This document shows positions 23,601 to 31,955 of a DNA stretch of 64,000 nucleotides, piece by piece (position 1 is the stretch's first letter; the number at the start of each line of letters is the position of its first letter). Position numbers and translations under genes: made by a program. The DNA lies in the NCBI GenBank assembly GCA_914767715.1, contig OU612066.1, positions 31,842,283 to 31,906,282 of the forward strand. The letters run 5' to 3'. This stretch comes from Membranipora membranacea (taxonomy: Eukaryota > Bryozoa > Gymnolaemata > Cheilostomatida > Membraniporidae). Below the pieces are notes generated by a model. That model ran no database searches. It was not told the DNA's origin and saw only the letters and a program-made list of their open reading frames with translations.

Positions 23601-26600
23601 CAAACAATGGGCTTGCAAAAATAGCCAGTCCCTAGTAGCATTCTATAAAAGCCCAAATCATTGACATTGAAGGCATTATATTACCATTTGTAGTTTTGTC
23701 ATCAGTCAATTTCCCAGGCTATATTATTCATGCTAGTAGGGACAGCCAATCTGATCAATGTCAGATGAGTCCCTGTGTTGTGTATTCTATCGGGATGATG
23801 TTATTATGATATTTCCATTACATGAGAAAAATTTAAATCAGTGTCTACCACATATATCTGCTGTAAATGGCGATCAGCTGGCATAATGGATTTCCAAAGT
23901 ATTCAAGTTTTGAACATTTTTCTGATCCCAAATATTATATATATGAAAAAGCCAATTCTAGGGTTAATGAATTTTCCTTTGAAAGTTACAAATTTCTACC
24001 TTTCCCAATTGGTTAGTAAAGCACTGAAAAGAGCTCAAAGCATATGAATATTAGTTTTCAATTTCCCCAGTATTGAAGAACAGATAACATTCAAATTCAT
24101 TTTTTGCAATGAAATGCACTCTGGTGGATGATTCCATACAGGTGATGTTCACCACTTGTGAAGCAACCATAATCTTATAATCTTTCTATCAACTCAGCCG
24201 TAGTACACACATGCTTCTCTGTATGGTTTTTCACTCACAACTTCTTGGCTAATTTGTCAATCACCTTCTTTCTTTCACATACCCGGCAATGTCTCAAATT
24301 ACATATGTTATATAATGTTACATATGTTATACAATGTTACATATGTTGTACAATGTTACATATTTTATAACTTTTGCGGATGGAAGCCACTAACTTCCTG
24401 AGATGAAGCCAGATAAAAAATGCTCCTCTCCATTTTGTTAATTGCTTACTTTTATGGCTCCCTGCAGGTCACATGACTTGTCACAACGCAAAGTTATTTC
24501 AGTCTGATGAAAGTATTGGCCGTTGTGATAAAGCTTTCATGGTAGCGATAAAGATAGCTTAGGAAACTAATCTTGAGCTATTCTACAAACTTCAGGAATT
24601 TCCATGTGCAACATACATCTATGTAGCACTAAAGTTATTACATTTACCTTAGAGATAATGTTGTGCTGGATTCTCCTAGCAATACTTGCATACATGCTCA
24701 ATCTTTATTCCATCATATGGACAGTTGTATAAGCTTGATAAGTTCCTCAAGAGTTGTAAAACCAACTATATGAAATATCTATGTGTTTAAGAAGTCCCTC
24801 AAGACCTTAGAATAATAAAATATCTATGTGTTGTATTATTTTAGGACAAGGCGGTTACCCAGCTTATCCTGGTGGAAGATTTCCCAATGGATCAGTAGTA
24901 CCTGATGGCTATCCAGGAGGACCAGGAGGATACCCAGATGGTGGACCAGGAGGATACCCAGGAGGCGGACCAGGAGGTTACCCAGGTGGTGGACCAGGAG
25001 GTTACCCAGGTGGTGGACCAGGAGGTTACCCAGATGGTGGACAAGGAGGTAGACCAGGAGGTTACCCAGGCGGAGGACCAGGAGGTTACCCAGGTGGTGG
25101 ACCAGGAGGTTACCCAGGTGGTGGACCAGGAGGATACCCAGATGGTGGACAAGGAGGTAGACCAGGAGGTTACCCAGGCGGAGGACCAGGAGGTTACCCA
25201 GGTGGTGGACCAGGAGGTTACCCAGGTGGTGGACCAGGAGGTTACCCAGGTGGCTATCCTGGTGGAAGATTTCCAAATGGATCAGTAGTGCCTGATGGCT
25301 ACCCAGGAGGACCAGGTGGTTACCCTGATGGAGTACCAGGAGGATACCCAGGCGGTGGACCAGGAGGTAGACCAGGTGGTGGACCAGGCGGATACCCTGA
25401 TGGTGGACCAGGTGGATTCCCAGGAGGATACCCAGGAGGCTATCCTGGTGGGAGATTTCCAAATGGATCAGTAGTGCCTGATGGCTACCCAGGAGGACCA
25501 GGTGGTTACCCTGATGGAGTACCAGGAGGATACCCAGGCGGTGGACCAGGAGGTAGACCAGGTGGTGGACCAGGCGGATACCCTGATGGTGGACCAGGTG
25601 GATTCCCAGGAGGATACCCAGGAGGCTATCCTGGTGGAAGATTTCCAAATGGATCAGTAGTACCTGATGGCTATCCAGGAGGACCAGGTGGTTACCCTGA
25701 TGGAGGACCAGGAGGATACCCAGGTGGTGGACCAGGAGGACACCCAGGAGGTAGACCAGGTGGTGGACCAGGAGGATACCCTGATGGTAGACCAGGAGGT
25801 TACCCAGGTGGTGGACCAGGAGGTTACCCAGGTGGCTATCCTGGTGGGAGATTTCCAAATGGATCAGTAGTGCCTGATGGCTACCCAGGAGGACCAGGTG
25901 GTTACCCTGATGGAGGACCAGGAGGATACCCAGGTGGTGGACCAGGAGGTAGACCAGGTGGTGGACCAGGAGGATACCCTGATGGTGGACCAGGAGGTTA
26001 CCCAGGTGGCTATCCTGGTGGAAGATTTCCAAATGGATCAGTAGTGCCTGATGGCTACCCAGGAGGACCAGGAGGATACCCAGGCGGTGGACCAGGAGGT
26101 TATCCAGGCAGTGGGCCAGGAGGAAGACCAGGTGGTGGACCAGGAGGATATCCAGATGGAGGACCAGGAGGTTATCCAGGTGGTGGACCAGGAGGAAGAC
26201 CAGGTGGCGGACCAGGAGGATACCCGGATGGTGGACCAGGTGGATACCCAGGAGGATACCCTGGTGGTGGACCAGGAGGATACCCAGGTGGTGGACCAGG
26301 AGGTTACCCAGGTGCCTATCCTGGTGGAAGATTTCCAAATGGATCAGTAGTGCCTGATGGCTACCCCGGAGGACCAGGTGGTTACCCTGACGGAGGACCA
26401 GGAGGATACCCAGGCGGTGGACCAGGAGGTAGACCAGGAGGTGGACCAGGAGGTTATCCAGGTAGTGGACCAGGAGGAAGACCAGGTGGTGGACCAGGAG
26501 GATATCCAGATGGAGGACCAGGAGGTTATCCAGGTGGTGGACCAGGAGGAAGACCAGGTGGCGGACCAGGAGGATACCCTGATGGTGGACCAGGTGGATA

Positions 26601-29600
26601 CCCAGGAGGATACCCTGGTGGTGGACCAGGAGGATACCCAGGTGGTGGACCAGGAGGTAGACCAGGTGGCGGACCAGGAGGATACCCTGATGGTGGACCA
26701 GGTGGATTCCCAGGAGGATACCCAGGAGGCTATCCTGGTGGAAGATTTCCAAATGGATCAGTAGTACCTGATGGCTATCCAGGAGGACCAGGTGGTTACC
26801 CTGATGGAGGAGCAGGAGGATACCCAGGAGGTAGACCAGGCGGAGGACCAGGAGGTTACCCAGATGGGGGACCTGGAGGATTCCCAGGAGGATACCCAGG
26901 TGGCTATCCTGGTGGAAGATTTCCAAATGGATCAGTAGTACCTGATGGCTATCCAGGAGGACCAGGTGGTTACCCTGATGGAGGACCAGGCGGTAGACCA
27001 GGTGGTGGACCAGGTGGATTCCCAGGAGGATACCCAGGAGGCGGACCAGGTGGTAGACCAGGTGGTGGACCAGGAGGTTACCCAGGTGGTGGACCAGGAG
27101 GTAGACCAGATGGTGGACCAGATGGTGGACCAGGAGGATACCCAGGTGGTGGACCAGGAGGATTCCCAGGAGGATACCCAGGCGGTGGACCAGGAGGTTA
27201 CCCAGATGCTGGACCAGGAGGTAAACCAGACGGAGGACCAGGAGGATACCCAGGTGGAGGACCAGGAGGTTATCCAGGTGGTGGACCAGGAGGTAGACCA
27301 GGTGGTGTACCAGGAGGTAGACCAGGTGGTGTACCAGGTGGTAGACCAGGAGGATACCCAGGTGGAGGACCAGGAGGTTACCCAGATGGTGGACCAGGAG
27401 TTAGACCAGGTGGTGGACCAGGAGGATTCCCAGGAGGATACCCAGATGGAGGACCAGGCAGTAGACCAGGTGGTGGACCAGGAGGATATCCAGGTGGAGG
27501 ACCAGGAGGTTTTCCGGGAGGAAGACCAGGAGGATACCCTGATGGTGGACCAGGCGGTTTCCCAGGAGGATATCCAGGTGGTGGACCAGGTGGATACCCT
27601 GATGGAGGACCGGGAGGGTACCCGGGAGGTGGACCAGGAGGTTACCCGGGCGGTGGACCAGGAGGATACCCTGATGGAAGACCAGGAGGTTACCCTGATG
27701 GAAGACCAGGAGGATACCCAGGTGGCGGACCAGGAGGTTACCCAGGTGGCGGACCAGGAGGATACCCAGATGGTGGACCAGGAGGTAGACCAGGTGGTGG
27801 ACCAGGAGGATACCCAGGAGGTGGACCAGGAGGATACCCAGGCGGCTATCCTGGTGGAACATTTCCAAATGGATCAGTAGTACCAGATGGCTATCCAGGA
27901 GGACTAGGTGGTTACCCTGATGGCGTACCTGGAGGTAGACCAGGCGGTGGACCAGGTGGATACCCAGGTGGCGGTCCAGGAGGTAGGCCAGGAGGTGGAC
28001 CAGGAGGAAGACCAGGTGGTGGACCAGGAGGATATCCAGATGGAGGACCAGGAGGTTACCCAGGTGGAGGACCAGGAGGTTATCCAGATGGTGGACCAGG
28101 AGGTTATCCAGGTGGTGGACCAGGAGGAAGACCGGGTGGTGGACCAGGAGGATATCCAGATGGAGGACCAGGAGGTTACCCAGGCGGAGGACCAGGAGGT
28201 TATCCAGGTGGTGGACCAGGAGGTTATCCAGGTGGTGGACCAGGAGGAAGACCAGGTGGTGGACCAGGAGGTTACCCAGATGGAGGACCAGGAGGTTACC
28301 CAGATGGTGGACCAGGAGGTAGACCAGGCGGAGGACTAGGAGGTTACCCAGGTGGTGGACCAGGAGGTAGACCAGATGGAGGACCAGGAGAATACCCAGG
28401 TGGCGGACCAGGAGGATACCCAGATGGTGGACAAGGAGGTAGACCAGGTGGCGAACCAGGAGGTTACCCAGGCGGAGGACCAGGAGGTTATCCAGGTGGC
28501 GGACCAGGAGGTTACCCAGGCGGAGGACCAGGAGGTTACCCAGGTGGTGGACCAGGAGGTAGACCAGATGGTGGACCAGGAGGATACCCAGGTGGTGGAC
28601 CAGGAGGATTCCCAGGCGGTCGACCAGGAGGTTACCCAGATAGCGGACCAGGAGGTAGACCAGGTGGTGGACCAGGGGGTGGACCAGGTGGATACCCAGG
28701 TGGTGGACCAGGAGGATATCCAGGTGGCGGACCAGGAGGATACCCTGATGGTGGACAAGGAGGTAGACCAGGTGGCGAACCAGGAGGTTACCCAGGCGGA
28801 GGACCAGGAGGTTATCCAGGTGGCGGACCAGGAGGTTACCCAGGCGGAGGACCAGGAGGTTACCCAGGTGGTGGACCAGGAGGTAGACCAGATGGTGGAC
28901 CAGGAGGATACCCAGGTGGTGGACCAGGAGGATTCCCAGGCGGTCGACCAGGAGGTTACCCAGATAGCGGACCAGGAGGTAGACCAGGTGGTGGACCAGG
29001 GGGTGGACCAGGTGGATACCCAGGTGGTGGACCAGGAGGATATCCAGGTGGCGGACCAGGAGGATACCCTGATGGAGGACCAGGAGGCAGACCTGGCGGT
29101 GGACCAGGAGGATACCCTAGTGGGAGTAATCCAGGTGGAGATGGTGTGAGTGGCTTCCCTGGAATTGATGACAACAATGATGGCAGTGAGAAGAGATGTG
29201 TAGATGAAGATTGTACATTTGGATGTGAAAGAACCTCCAATGGATTCTTCTGCAGCTGTCCACTGGGTTACCAACTTGTTGACAAAGGGTAAGTCTATTA
29301 CCACACTATTACTACCCGTCCAGGCCATTCCCACCATCAAGCATACCAACGAGAATACAAAAAATCTTGTAGAGAAGTCTGGGAATTGTTATGGCACTTT
29401 TGTCATAGGTTTTTATGGTATGAGGGATTATATTTTGAATTTCTCTTCTTCTAAAATACCATTTAAGACATAGAGATGTACACCCAAATTGTCATAAGTC
29501 AACTCTAGATGGTGTTACTTAATTAAATATTCAGCTCTTAGCGCTCGTATGCTATTTCCATACTATATTGTACCGATGCAATTATAGATTGAGTCAAATG

Positions 29601-30180
29601 CCTATATTGATATCATTTTATCAGTATCATTTTTCCTTTTTATTGCAGTCACTGCATAGCTACCATCAGTCCACCAGATGAGGAATATTTCAAAAACAAG
29701 CTCCCCCTGCCTCATGTACCATCTAGTCAAGGAAACAATCTCCCACTCGGAGAAGGATGCTGGTCGTGCGGTATAAGCCAAGTAGAGAAAGCTCAACTAG
29801 TAGAATCAGTGCGCAACCTTCGGGCTAGGTATCGAGTGAGAAGAGACCTTCGATCAGTTCTCGAGCGAACTAACATTGAGAAAATGCTGTCACAAGTCGT
29901 GGTGGTGAATGTGACTACTAATCAAACCGCTGTCAAAACTCACAATCATATCTTGAGTGTGGTGCAAGCTCATAAGCATATGCCAGGAGAAACCTACAAA
30001 ATATATGGAGACAATAGTCATAAGTTCAGTCTGGATCACTTTAACAACAATGAAGTTTTTTTGCAATTCAACCACAAGGTTACCAAATCGCGGGTCTTTA
30101 AACTTATCCTTCTTATTGCTGACGAAAGTAAACTAGAAAATCTTACATTACTTCCTGTTGAGGTTAGAGTGTATGCGTAG
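5565..30180 (+). CDS. Fibrillin-like extracellular matrix protein, 3' half of gene (spliced, 5' partial)
   Basis: Thirteen exons can be joined with consistent phase (mostly phase 1-1, usual for EGF modules): 5565-5696, 6219-6443, 6972-7097, 7375-7494, 7641-7853, 10348-10512, 11421-11630, 15058-15183, 15708-15830, 16598-16720, 17262-17390, 18064-21435, 24845-29288, plus the terminal exon 29649-30180. Order: cbEGF, TB, 5 cbEGF, TB, 4 cbEGF, Gly/Pro/Phe block, Gly/Pro/Tyr block, EGF, C-terminal propeptide. TB domains (8 Cys with a CCC triplet) occur in fibrillins and LTBPs; the C-terminus with a CWSC motif, a furin site and an asprosin-like domain is specific to fibrillin. TB-5 cbEGF-TB matches, from memory, the TB6-TB7 region of human fibrillin-1. 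The protein should be secreted and form microfibrils in the matrix. The first exon seen starts in phase 1, so the signal peptide and N-terminal half are upstream of the window. I did not assign FBN1/2/3 orthology. Confidence 0.9.
6219..6443 (+). CDS. Fibrillin exon: TB (8-Cys) domain 1
   Basis: A single phase 1-1 exon (acceptor gtttcag, donor G|gtaagt) encodes a complete TB/8-cysteine module: GLC, DLC, the CCC triplet followed by a conserved AW, then EC, SC and LC. Eight cysteines in TB spacing. No RGD integrin motif. TB modules occur only between cbEGFs in fibrillins and LTBPs, so this exon strongly supports the gene call. Confidence 0.92.
6972..7097 (+). CDS. Fibrillin exon: cbEGF domain 2
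   Basis: DIDEC start, six cysteines, [12 protein letters not shown] core with Asn and Phe of the calcium-binding consensus. Acceptor accag, donor G|gtatgt, phase 1-1. First of five cbEGFs between the two TB domains. Confidence 0.92.
7375..7494 (+). CDS. Fibrillin exon: cbEGF domain 3
   Basis: DKDEC start, [17 protein letters not shown] core, final Cys in GKC. Acceptor ttctag, donor G|gtaggc, phase 1-1. Confidence 0.92.
7641..7853 (+). CDS. Fibrillin exon: cbEGF domain 4 and most of cbEGF 5
   Basis: One exon holds a full cbEGF (DVDEC...[12 protein letters not shown]...C) and the first five cysteines of the next (DVDEC...[12 protein letters not shown]). It ends at PEG with donor G|gtatgt, before Cys6, so the second module is split by a 2.5-kb intron. 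This is the only EGF in the window, apart from the last one, that is divided between exons. Confidence 0.9.
8137..8208 (-). tRNA. tRNA-Glu(UUC)
   Basis: Minus strand TCCCAGGTGGTCTAGTGGTT, anticodon TTC in CGCTTTCACCG, T arm GGGGTTCGATTCCCC, acceptor closed by TCTGGGA. No intron. Lies in the fibrillin intron after exon 7641-7853. Confidence 0.95.
8893..9005. repeat. Hairpin MITE, 'TTTGATCCAGTTTGCCTG' family, copy 1
   Basis: Inverted ends: ACAAGTTTGAGCCACTTTAC on the left, complement ATCAAGCATGATCCAATTTG on the right. Inside a fibrillin intron; the most diverged of four copies. Confidence 0.6.
9807..9878 (+). tRNA. tRNA-Glu(CUC)
   Basis: Same body as the UUC gene but on the plus strand, with anticodon CTC (CGCTCTCACCG) and compensating stem changes. 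In the same fibrillin intron, in inverted orientation 1.6 kb away. The two decode the two Glu codons. Confidence 0.95.
10348..10512 (+). CDS. Fibrillin exon: end of cbEGF 5 plus cbEGF domain 6
   Basis: Acceptor gtcaaag|GGTTTC at 10341-10347 keeps phase 1 and yields [12 protein letters not shown], supplying Cys6 of the split EGF. A nearby ttcag at 10351-10355 would give an in-frame stop and was rejected. It continues DVNEC...[12 protein letters not shown]...C and ends at donor G|gtgaga. The acceptor lacks the usual pyrimidine-AG context right before the exon but follows a run of eight T. Confidence 0.85.
   Translation, partial: GFRKCRDMKTNVMMLMNAERTHLCVRMVDVSTRKAAFDVNVILGTPLLQIKSLV
10896..10968 (-). 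tRNA. tRNA-Arg(ACG)
   Basis: Minus strand GGCCTCGTGGCCCAATGGAT, anticodon ACG in CTGACTACGAATCAG, T arm CCAGGTTCGAGTCCTGG, acceptor CGGGGTC. A T-rich run follows (gaagctttt read on the plus strand side). Confidence 0.95.
11421..11630 (+). CDS. Fibrillin exon: TB (8-Cys) domain 2
   Basis: Phase 1-1 exon (acceptor gtttgtag, donor AAG|gtgcgt). Eight cysteines: GLC, GFC, the CCC triplet, then AAWGPAC, RC and MC. It is the last TB of the protein and, by position, the likely counterpart of the most C-terminal fibrillin TB. Flanked by tRNA-Arg(ACG) and tRNA-Thr genes in the adjoining introns. Confidence 0.92.
11704..11778 (-). tRNA. tRNA-Thr(AGU), copy 1
   Basis: Minus strand AGCCGCCATAGTTCAGTGGC, anticodon AGT in CCTGTCTAGTAAACAGG, T arm with GTTCGATCC, acceptor GGTGGCT. 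TTTT stop just downstream (AGTTTTGC). Confidence 0.95.
12518..13754. mobile_element. 1237-bp DNA element with perfect 34-bp TIRs, CCAGAGAC family
   Basis: The left TIR at 12518-12551 and right TIR at 13721-13754 are exact inverted repeats, beginning CCAGAGACTATAGATATAG and including CCTTCCACTTGC. Flanked by 5-bp direct repeats TTTGG (12513-12517, 13755-13759). The longest frame inside is 100 codons (13198-13500) with no recognisable transposase, so it is probably non-autonomous. 5-bp duplications do not match the common 2-, 3-, 4- or 8-bp superfamilies; Transib makes 5 bp but has different termini. Lies in a fibrillin intron. Confidence 0.8.
13792..13866 (-). tRNA. tRNA-Thr(AGU), copy 2
   Basis: Same as the 11704-11778 gene except one D-arm base (CAGTGGC preceded by AGCT rather than AGTT), with a TTTT stop (AGTTTTACC). 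It starts 33 bp beyond the target duplication of the 1237-bp TIR element. Confidence 0.95.
15058..15183 (+). CDS. Fibrillin exon: cbEGF domain 7
   Basis: DIDEC start, [17 protein letters not shown] core, last Cys in KEC. Acceptor atgcag, donor G|gtgagt, phase 1-1. Confidence 0.92.
15708..15830 (+). CDS. Fibrillin exon: cbEGF domain 8
   Basis: DVDEC start, [16 protein letters not shown] core, last Cys in SSC. Acceptor gtttag, donor G|gtaatg, phase 1-1. Confidence 0.92.
15831..16597. other. Fibrillin intron, possible pogo-like MITE remnant
   Basis: Begins TACAGTAAAAGCTGGTCAATTC at 16133 and ends near CTAAGGGAACTGCACTG at 16558; the left end resembles pogo/Tc1-type termini, but the right end matches only weakly. 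Weak call. Confidence 0.25.
16598..16720 (+). CDS. Fibrillin exon: cbEGF domain 9
   Basis: DVDEC start, [12 protein letters not shown] core, last Cys in LLC. Acceptor tttacag, donor G|gtatgt, phase 1-1. Confidence 0.92.
17107..17217. repeat. Hairpin MITE, same family, copy 2
   Basis: Left end GTAGACCAAGCTTGGTGAGT, right end complement GTAGAACAAGTTTGATCCAG, with a central CCACTGGT/ACCAGTGG palindrome. Immediately 5' of the exon at 17262. Confidence 0.7.
17262..17390 (+). CDS. Fibrillin exon: cbEGF domain 10
   Basis: DLNEC start, [12 protein letters not shown] core, then a somewhat long C5-C6 loop ([13 protein letters not shown]). Acceptor ttgtag, donor G|gtcagt, phase 1-1. Last EGF before the repetitive exons. 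Confidence 0.88.
18064..21435 (+). CDS. Fibrillin giant exon A: Gly/Pro/Phe octapeptide repeat
   Basis: A single 3,372-nt exon (1,124 codons, phase 1-1; acceptor gttttacag, donor G|gtaagt) with no stop. After a lead of about 30 residues (start [13 protein letters not shown]) it is built of a 24-nt unit coding GGPGGFPG, about 135-140 copies, broken at intervals by GRPDGG or GRPGGG. In the 3' part these interruptions fall every 96 nt (for example at 20064, 20160, 20256 and 20352), a four-unit higher-order repeat. No Cys and no Lys. The GPGGX motif resembles flexible spider flagelliform silk and elastin-like sequences, so a disordered, extensible spacer is the likely role (inference). The downstream exon continues the frame. 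Confidence 0.85.
22209..22234. mobile_element. 26-bp minimal palindrome, CCAGAGAC family
   Basis: The element is two 12-bp termini (CCAGAGACTATA and its complement) joined by 2 bp, flanked by perfect 5-bp direct repeats TCCAA (22204-22208, 22235-22239). It equals the ends of the 1237-bp element with nothing in between. Confidence 0.75.
22386..22412. mobile_element. 27-bp palindromic micro-insertion, CARGGAGTT family, copy 1
   Basis: Inverted arms CAAGGAGTTA and TAACTCCTTG with a 7-bp centre, flanked by perfect 7-bp direct repeats CTCTCTT (22379-22385, 22413-22419). Confidence 0.75.
24299..24370 (+). repeat. 20-bp AT-rich tandem repeat
   Basis: Roughly 3.5 copies of TTACATATGTTATACAATG in the intron before giant exon B. 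Confidence 0.8.
24845..29288 (+). CDS. Fibrillin giant exon B: Gly/Pro/Tyr repeat plus start of last EGF
   Basis: A 4,444-nt exon (acceptor attttag, donor GG|gtaagt, phase 1-2) without stops. It uses GGPGGYPG in place of the Phe version, mixed with YPDGG and GRPGGG. Ten times it contains a non-repetitive marker, [13 protein letters not shown] (once GTFPNG), near 24871, 25258, 25444, 25630, 25840, 26011, 26320, 26731, 26905 and 27850, defining long higher-order units. It ends with SGSNPGGDG, an acidic linker and an EGF start (RCVDEDC..GC..FFCSC) completed in the next exon. Tyr-rich and nearly Lys-free, so dityrosine rather than lysyl-oxidase cross-links would be expected (inference). Confidence 0.87.
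29649..30180 (+). CDS. Fibrillin terminal exon: end of EGF, furin site, asprosin-like propeptide
   Basis: Phase 2 acceptor (tattgcag) joins to give GHC, the last EGF cysteine. Next come a spacer, then GEGCWSCGI (compare the paired cysteines before the processing site in vertebrate fibrillin) and YRVRR, an R-x-R-R furin-type site ending at 29844. The remaining 111 residues (29845-30177) resemble the fibrillin C-terminal propeptide/asprosin: an IEKM..VVVVNVT strand, a [17 protein letters not shown] segment and a hydrophobic end. N-glycosylation sequons NVT, NQT and NLT are present. Stop TAG at 30178-30180. Human asprosin is longer (140 residues). Confidence 0.88.
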
Positions 30181-30661
30181 AACATTAGTGAATTATTGTA
30201 TTTATAGATTTCTTCAGTCAGTTTGTATCAAAATATTTTGGTTGCATGCATGTCTATCACACTACAATCTTTTACTACTAGCGAGCCAAACTTTTATGCC
30301 AAAATCATGCATGCAATAGTTGCAAAGAATTTTACTTTTCAATTTTTCATACAGATTTCTTTGGATTTCCTGTTGAAATCTCATAGCAAATAGCTTCATG
30401 TTTTGTTTGAGAATAGCGGATTATTATGGTGGATGTAGTAGTACCACTTTGTCACAAATTTTTTCCAAAGCCTTGTGAATCCAATTTTCCCTCCTCCAGT
30501 TATATTTATCATCATTTTTATCTGCAGGAATTTAGCTGAGATTGTCAGAATTAACTACTTGTGAATTATAGTATATTACAAAGTCAGATATTATTGTCAT
30601 TAATGACTGTTATTACATTGCTAGTTGTTCAAACTTTGCCAATTAAAAAGCTAGAAAATGT

Positions 30662-30795
30662 AATCTACCGCATACACAATCTACCGCATACACAATCTAC
30701 CGCATACACAATCTACCGCATACACAATCTACCGCATACACAATCTACCGCATACACAATCTACCGCATACACAATCTACCGCATACACAATCTA
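30662..30795 (+). repeat. 16-bp minisatellite in fibrillin 3' region
   Basis: About 8.4 copies of AATCTACCGCATACAC, nearly exact, about 480 bp past the fibrillin stop codon; probably in or after the 3' UTR. Confidence 0.9.
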
Positions 30796-30882
30796 CTACC
30801 GAGCATCATGAGCTAGCTAGTGTGTCTTCTGTGCAAACTATCCTCACTATACAATCAGAACATTGTACTAATACTATTCAAT

Positions 30883-30899
30883 CAAGGAGTTACTCCTTG
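30883..30899. mobile_element. 17-bp palindromic micro-insertion, CARGGAGTT family, copy 2
   Basis: CAAGGAGTTACTCCTTG, an 8-bp arm palindrome around one base. Flanks ATTCAAT (30876-30882) and ATTCTAT (30900-30906) match at 6 of 7. Confidence 0.55.
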
Positions 30900-31022
30900 A
30901 TTCTATACTGATCTGGTTTGGTACCTTTTATCCTGCATATAGGACAATCATGTAAGCCTCAGTTACCTAATCTCAAACCAATTTTGTCATCGTATTATTA
31001 TAAATTATAGATCAGATTTTGA

Positions 31023-31156
31023 GTAGACCAAGTTCGGCCCATTTGCCTGTATTCAGAGTCGCTCCCGATCCACTAGTCATACTGTGGTCACTGCTGCGGT
31101 GTGACCAGTGGAAGGGAGCAACTGGAATACAGGCAATTGGATTAAACCTGATCTAG
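31023..31156. repeat. Hairpin MITE, same family, copy 3
   Basis: Left TAGACCAAGTTCGGCCCATT, right complement TAGATCAGGTTTAATCCAAT; both continue TTGCCTGTATTC. Near-repeat flanks GATTTTGAG and GATTTGAG. Between fibrillin and ZDHHC. Confidence 0.7.
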
Positions 31157-31507
31157 ATTTGAGGGATACGACCATATACTCCTGACATTCCAGTTGGGAT
31201 AGGCCGCTATGAGCTAAATATAAATCTGATATAAGGATGAGGTAGTAATTTGTGGATTTAATTGCCCCAGATCACAGAATTAGGATATCTAAACTCTGGG
31301 TCCAGATCGTATGATTTATTATTTTAAAACTTGAGAGACATTTGTGCATAAGGTAATCATAGGAGGAAATATATAGAGTAATCAAAGATCTAAGAAATTT
31401 GTAAACAAAATACACTAATAAGCTTCATGTCATAACTTGTACTATACAGGGATGTACAAACACATGGAATTAAATGACATGACATTCATCAGTCCATCCA
31501 TGGTGCC

Positions 31508-31609
31508 CATGACCAAGTTTGATCCAGTTTGCCTGCTCCTCTTCCCTGCAACTGAAATGAGGGGGAAGCAATTCCGACTGCAGACGAACTGGATCAAACT
31601 TCGTCTATT
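31508..31609. repeat. Hairpin MITE, same family, copy 4
   Basis: Left ATGACCAAGTTTGATCCAGT, right complement ATAGACGAAGTTTGATCCAG, with TTCCC/GGGAA inverted blocks inside. Only about 350 bp from copy 3. Confidence 0.7.
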
Positions 31610-31955
31610 GATGCCTCAACAATGAATAGTTTGATTGAATGCTTCAGCAGTCTTTTTCGGTAGATCAGTTGACCATGTCTTACAGCTTTATACTGGGCTA
31701 AGAATGAGGTATCACAGTCACATATAAAAGAAATCGAGACCAGAGCCAGACCGCAAATGAATGAATCTCTTCATATTAAAGTTAATACCCACAACATGCA
31801 CACTAAACACCAAGGTTACTGACAAATGGTTGCTAGAAGCGTTCAAAATTAAATGCATTCAAAATCTTAACACACACAATCATGATACAGAAATATTTGG
31901 TGTCACAGGTGAGTCACCATGAGAAGCCAGAAGTGAGAGATTGTTCTTGAAGAGG

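Larger units (their letters stand above)
21436..24844. other. Intron between the two giant exons
   Basis: 3.4 kb, not repetitive like its neighbours. Contains the 26-bp and 27-bp palindromic micro-insertions (22209, 22386) and the 20-bp repeat at 24299. No coding exon recognised. Confidence 0.6.
30181..31955. other. Fibrillin 3' region to ZDHHC stop
   Basis: Convergent gene ends. Includes the 16-bp minisatellite, a 17-bp palindrome at 30883 and two hairpin MITEs. No canonical AATAAA found soon after the fibrillin stop. Confidence 0.5.

Noticed and set aside
18064-29100. Collagen triple helix in the giant exons
   Set aside because: Gly is not at every third position; the unit is an octapeptide, so no Gly-X-Y register.
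24836-29349. Antisense and other-frame ORFs across giant exon B
   Set aside because: Same reason: they disappear where repeats end, while the GGPGGYPG frame continues into an EGF.
30662-30795. CRISPR-like array
   Set aside because: 16-bp head-to-tail repeat without spacers in an animal genome; a minisatellite.
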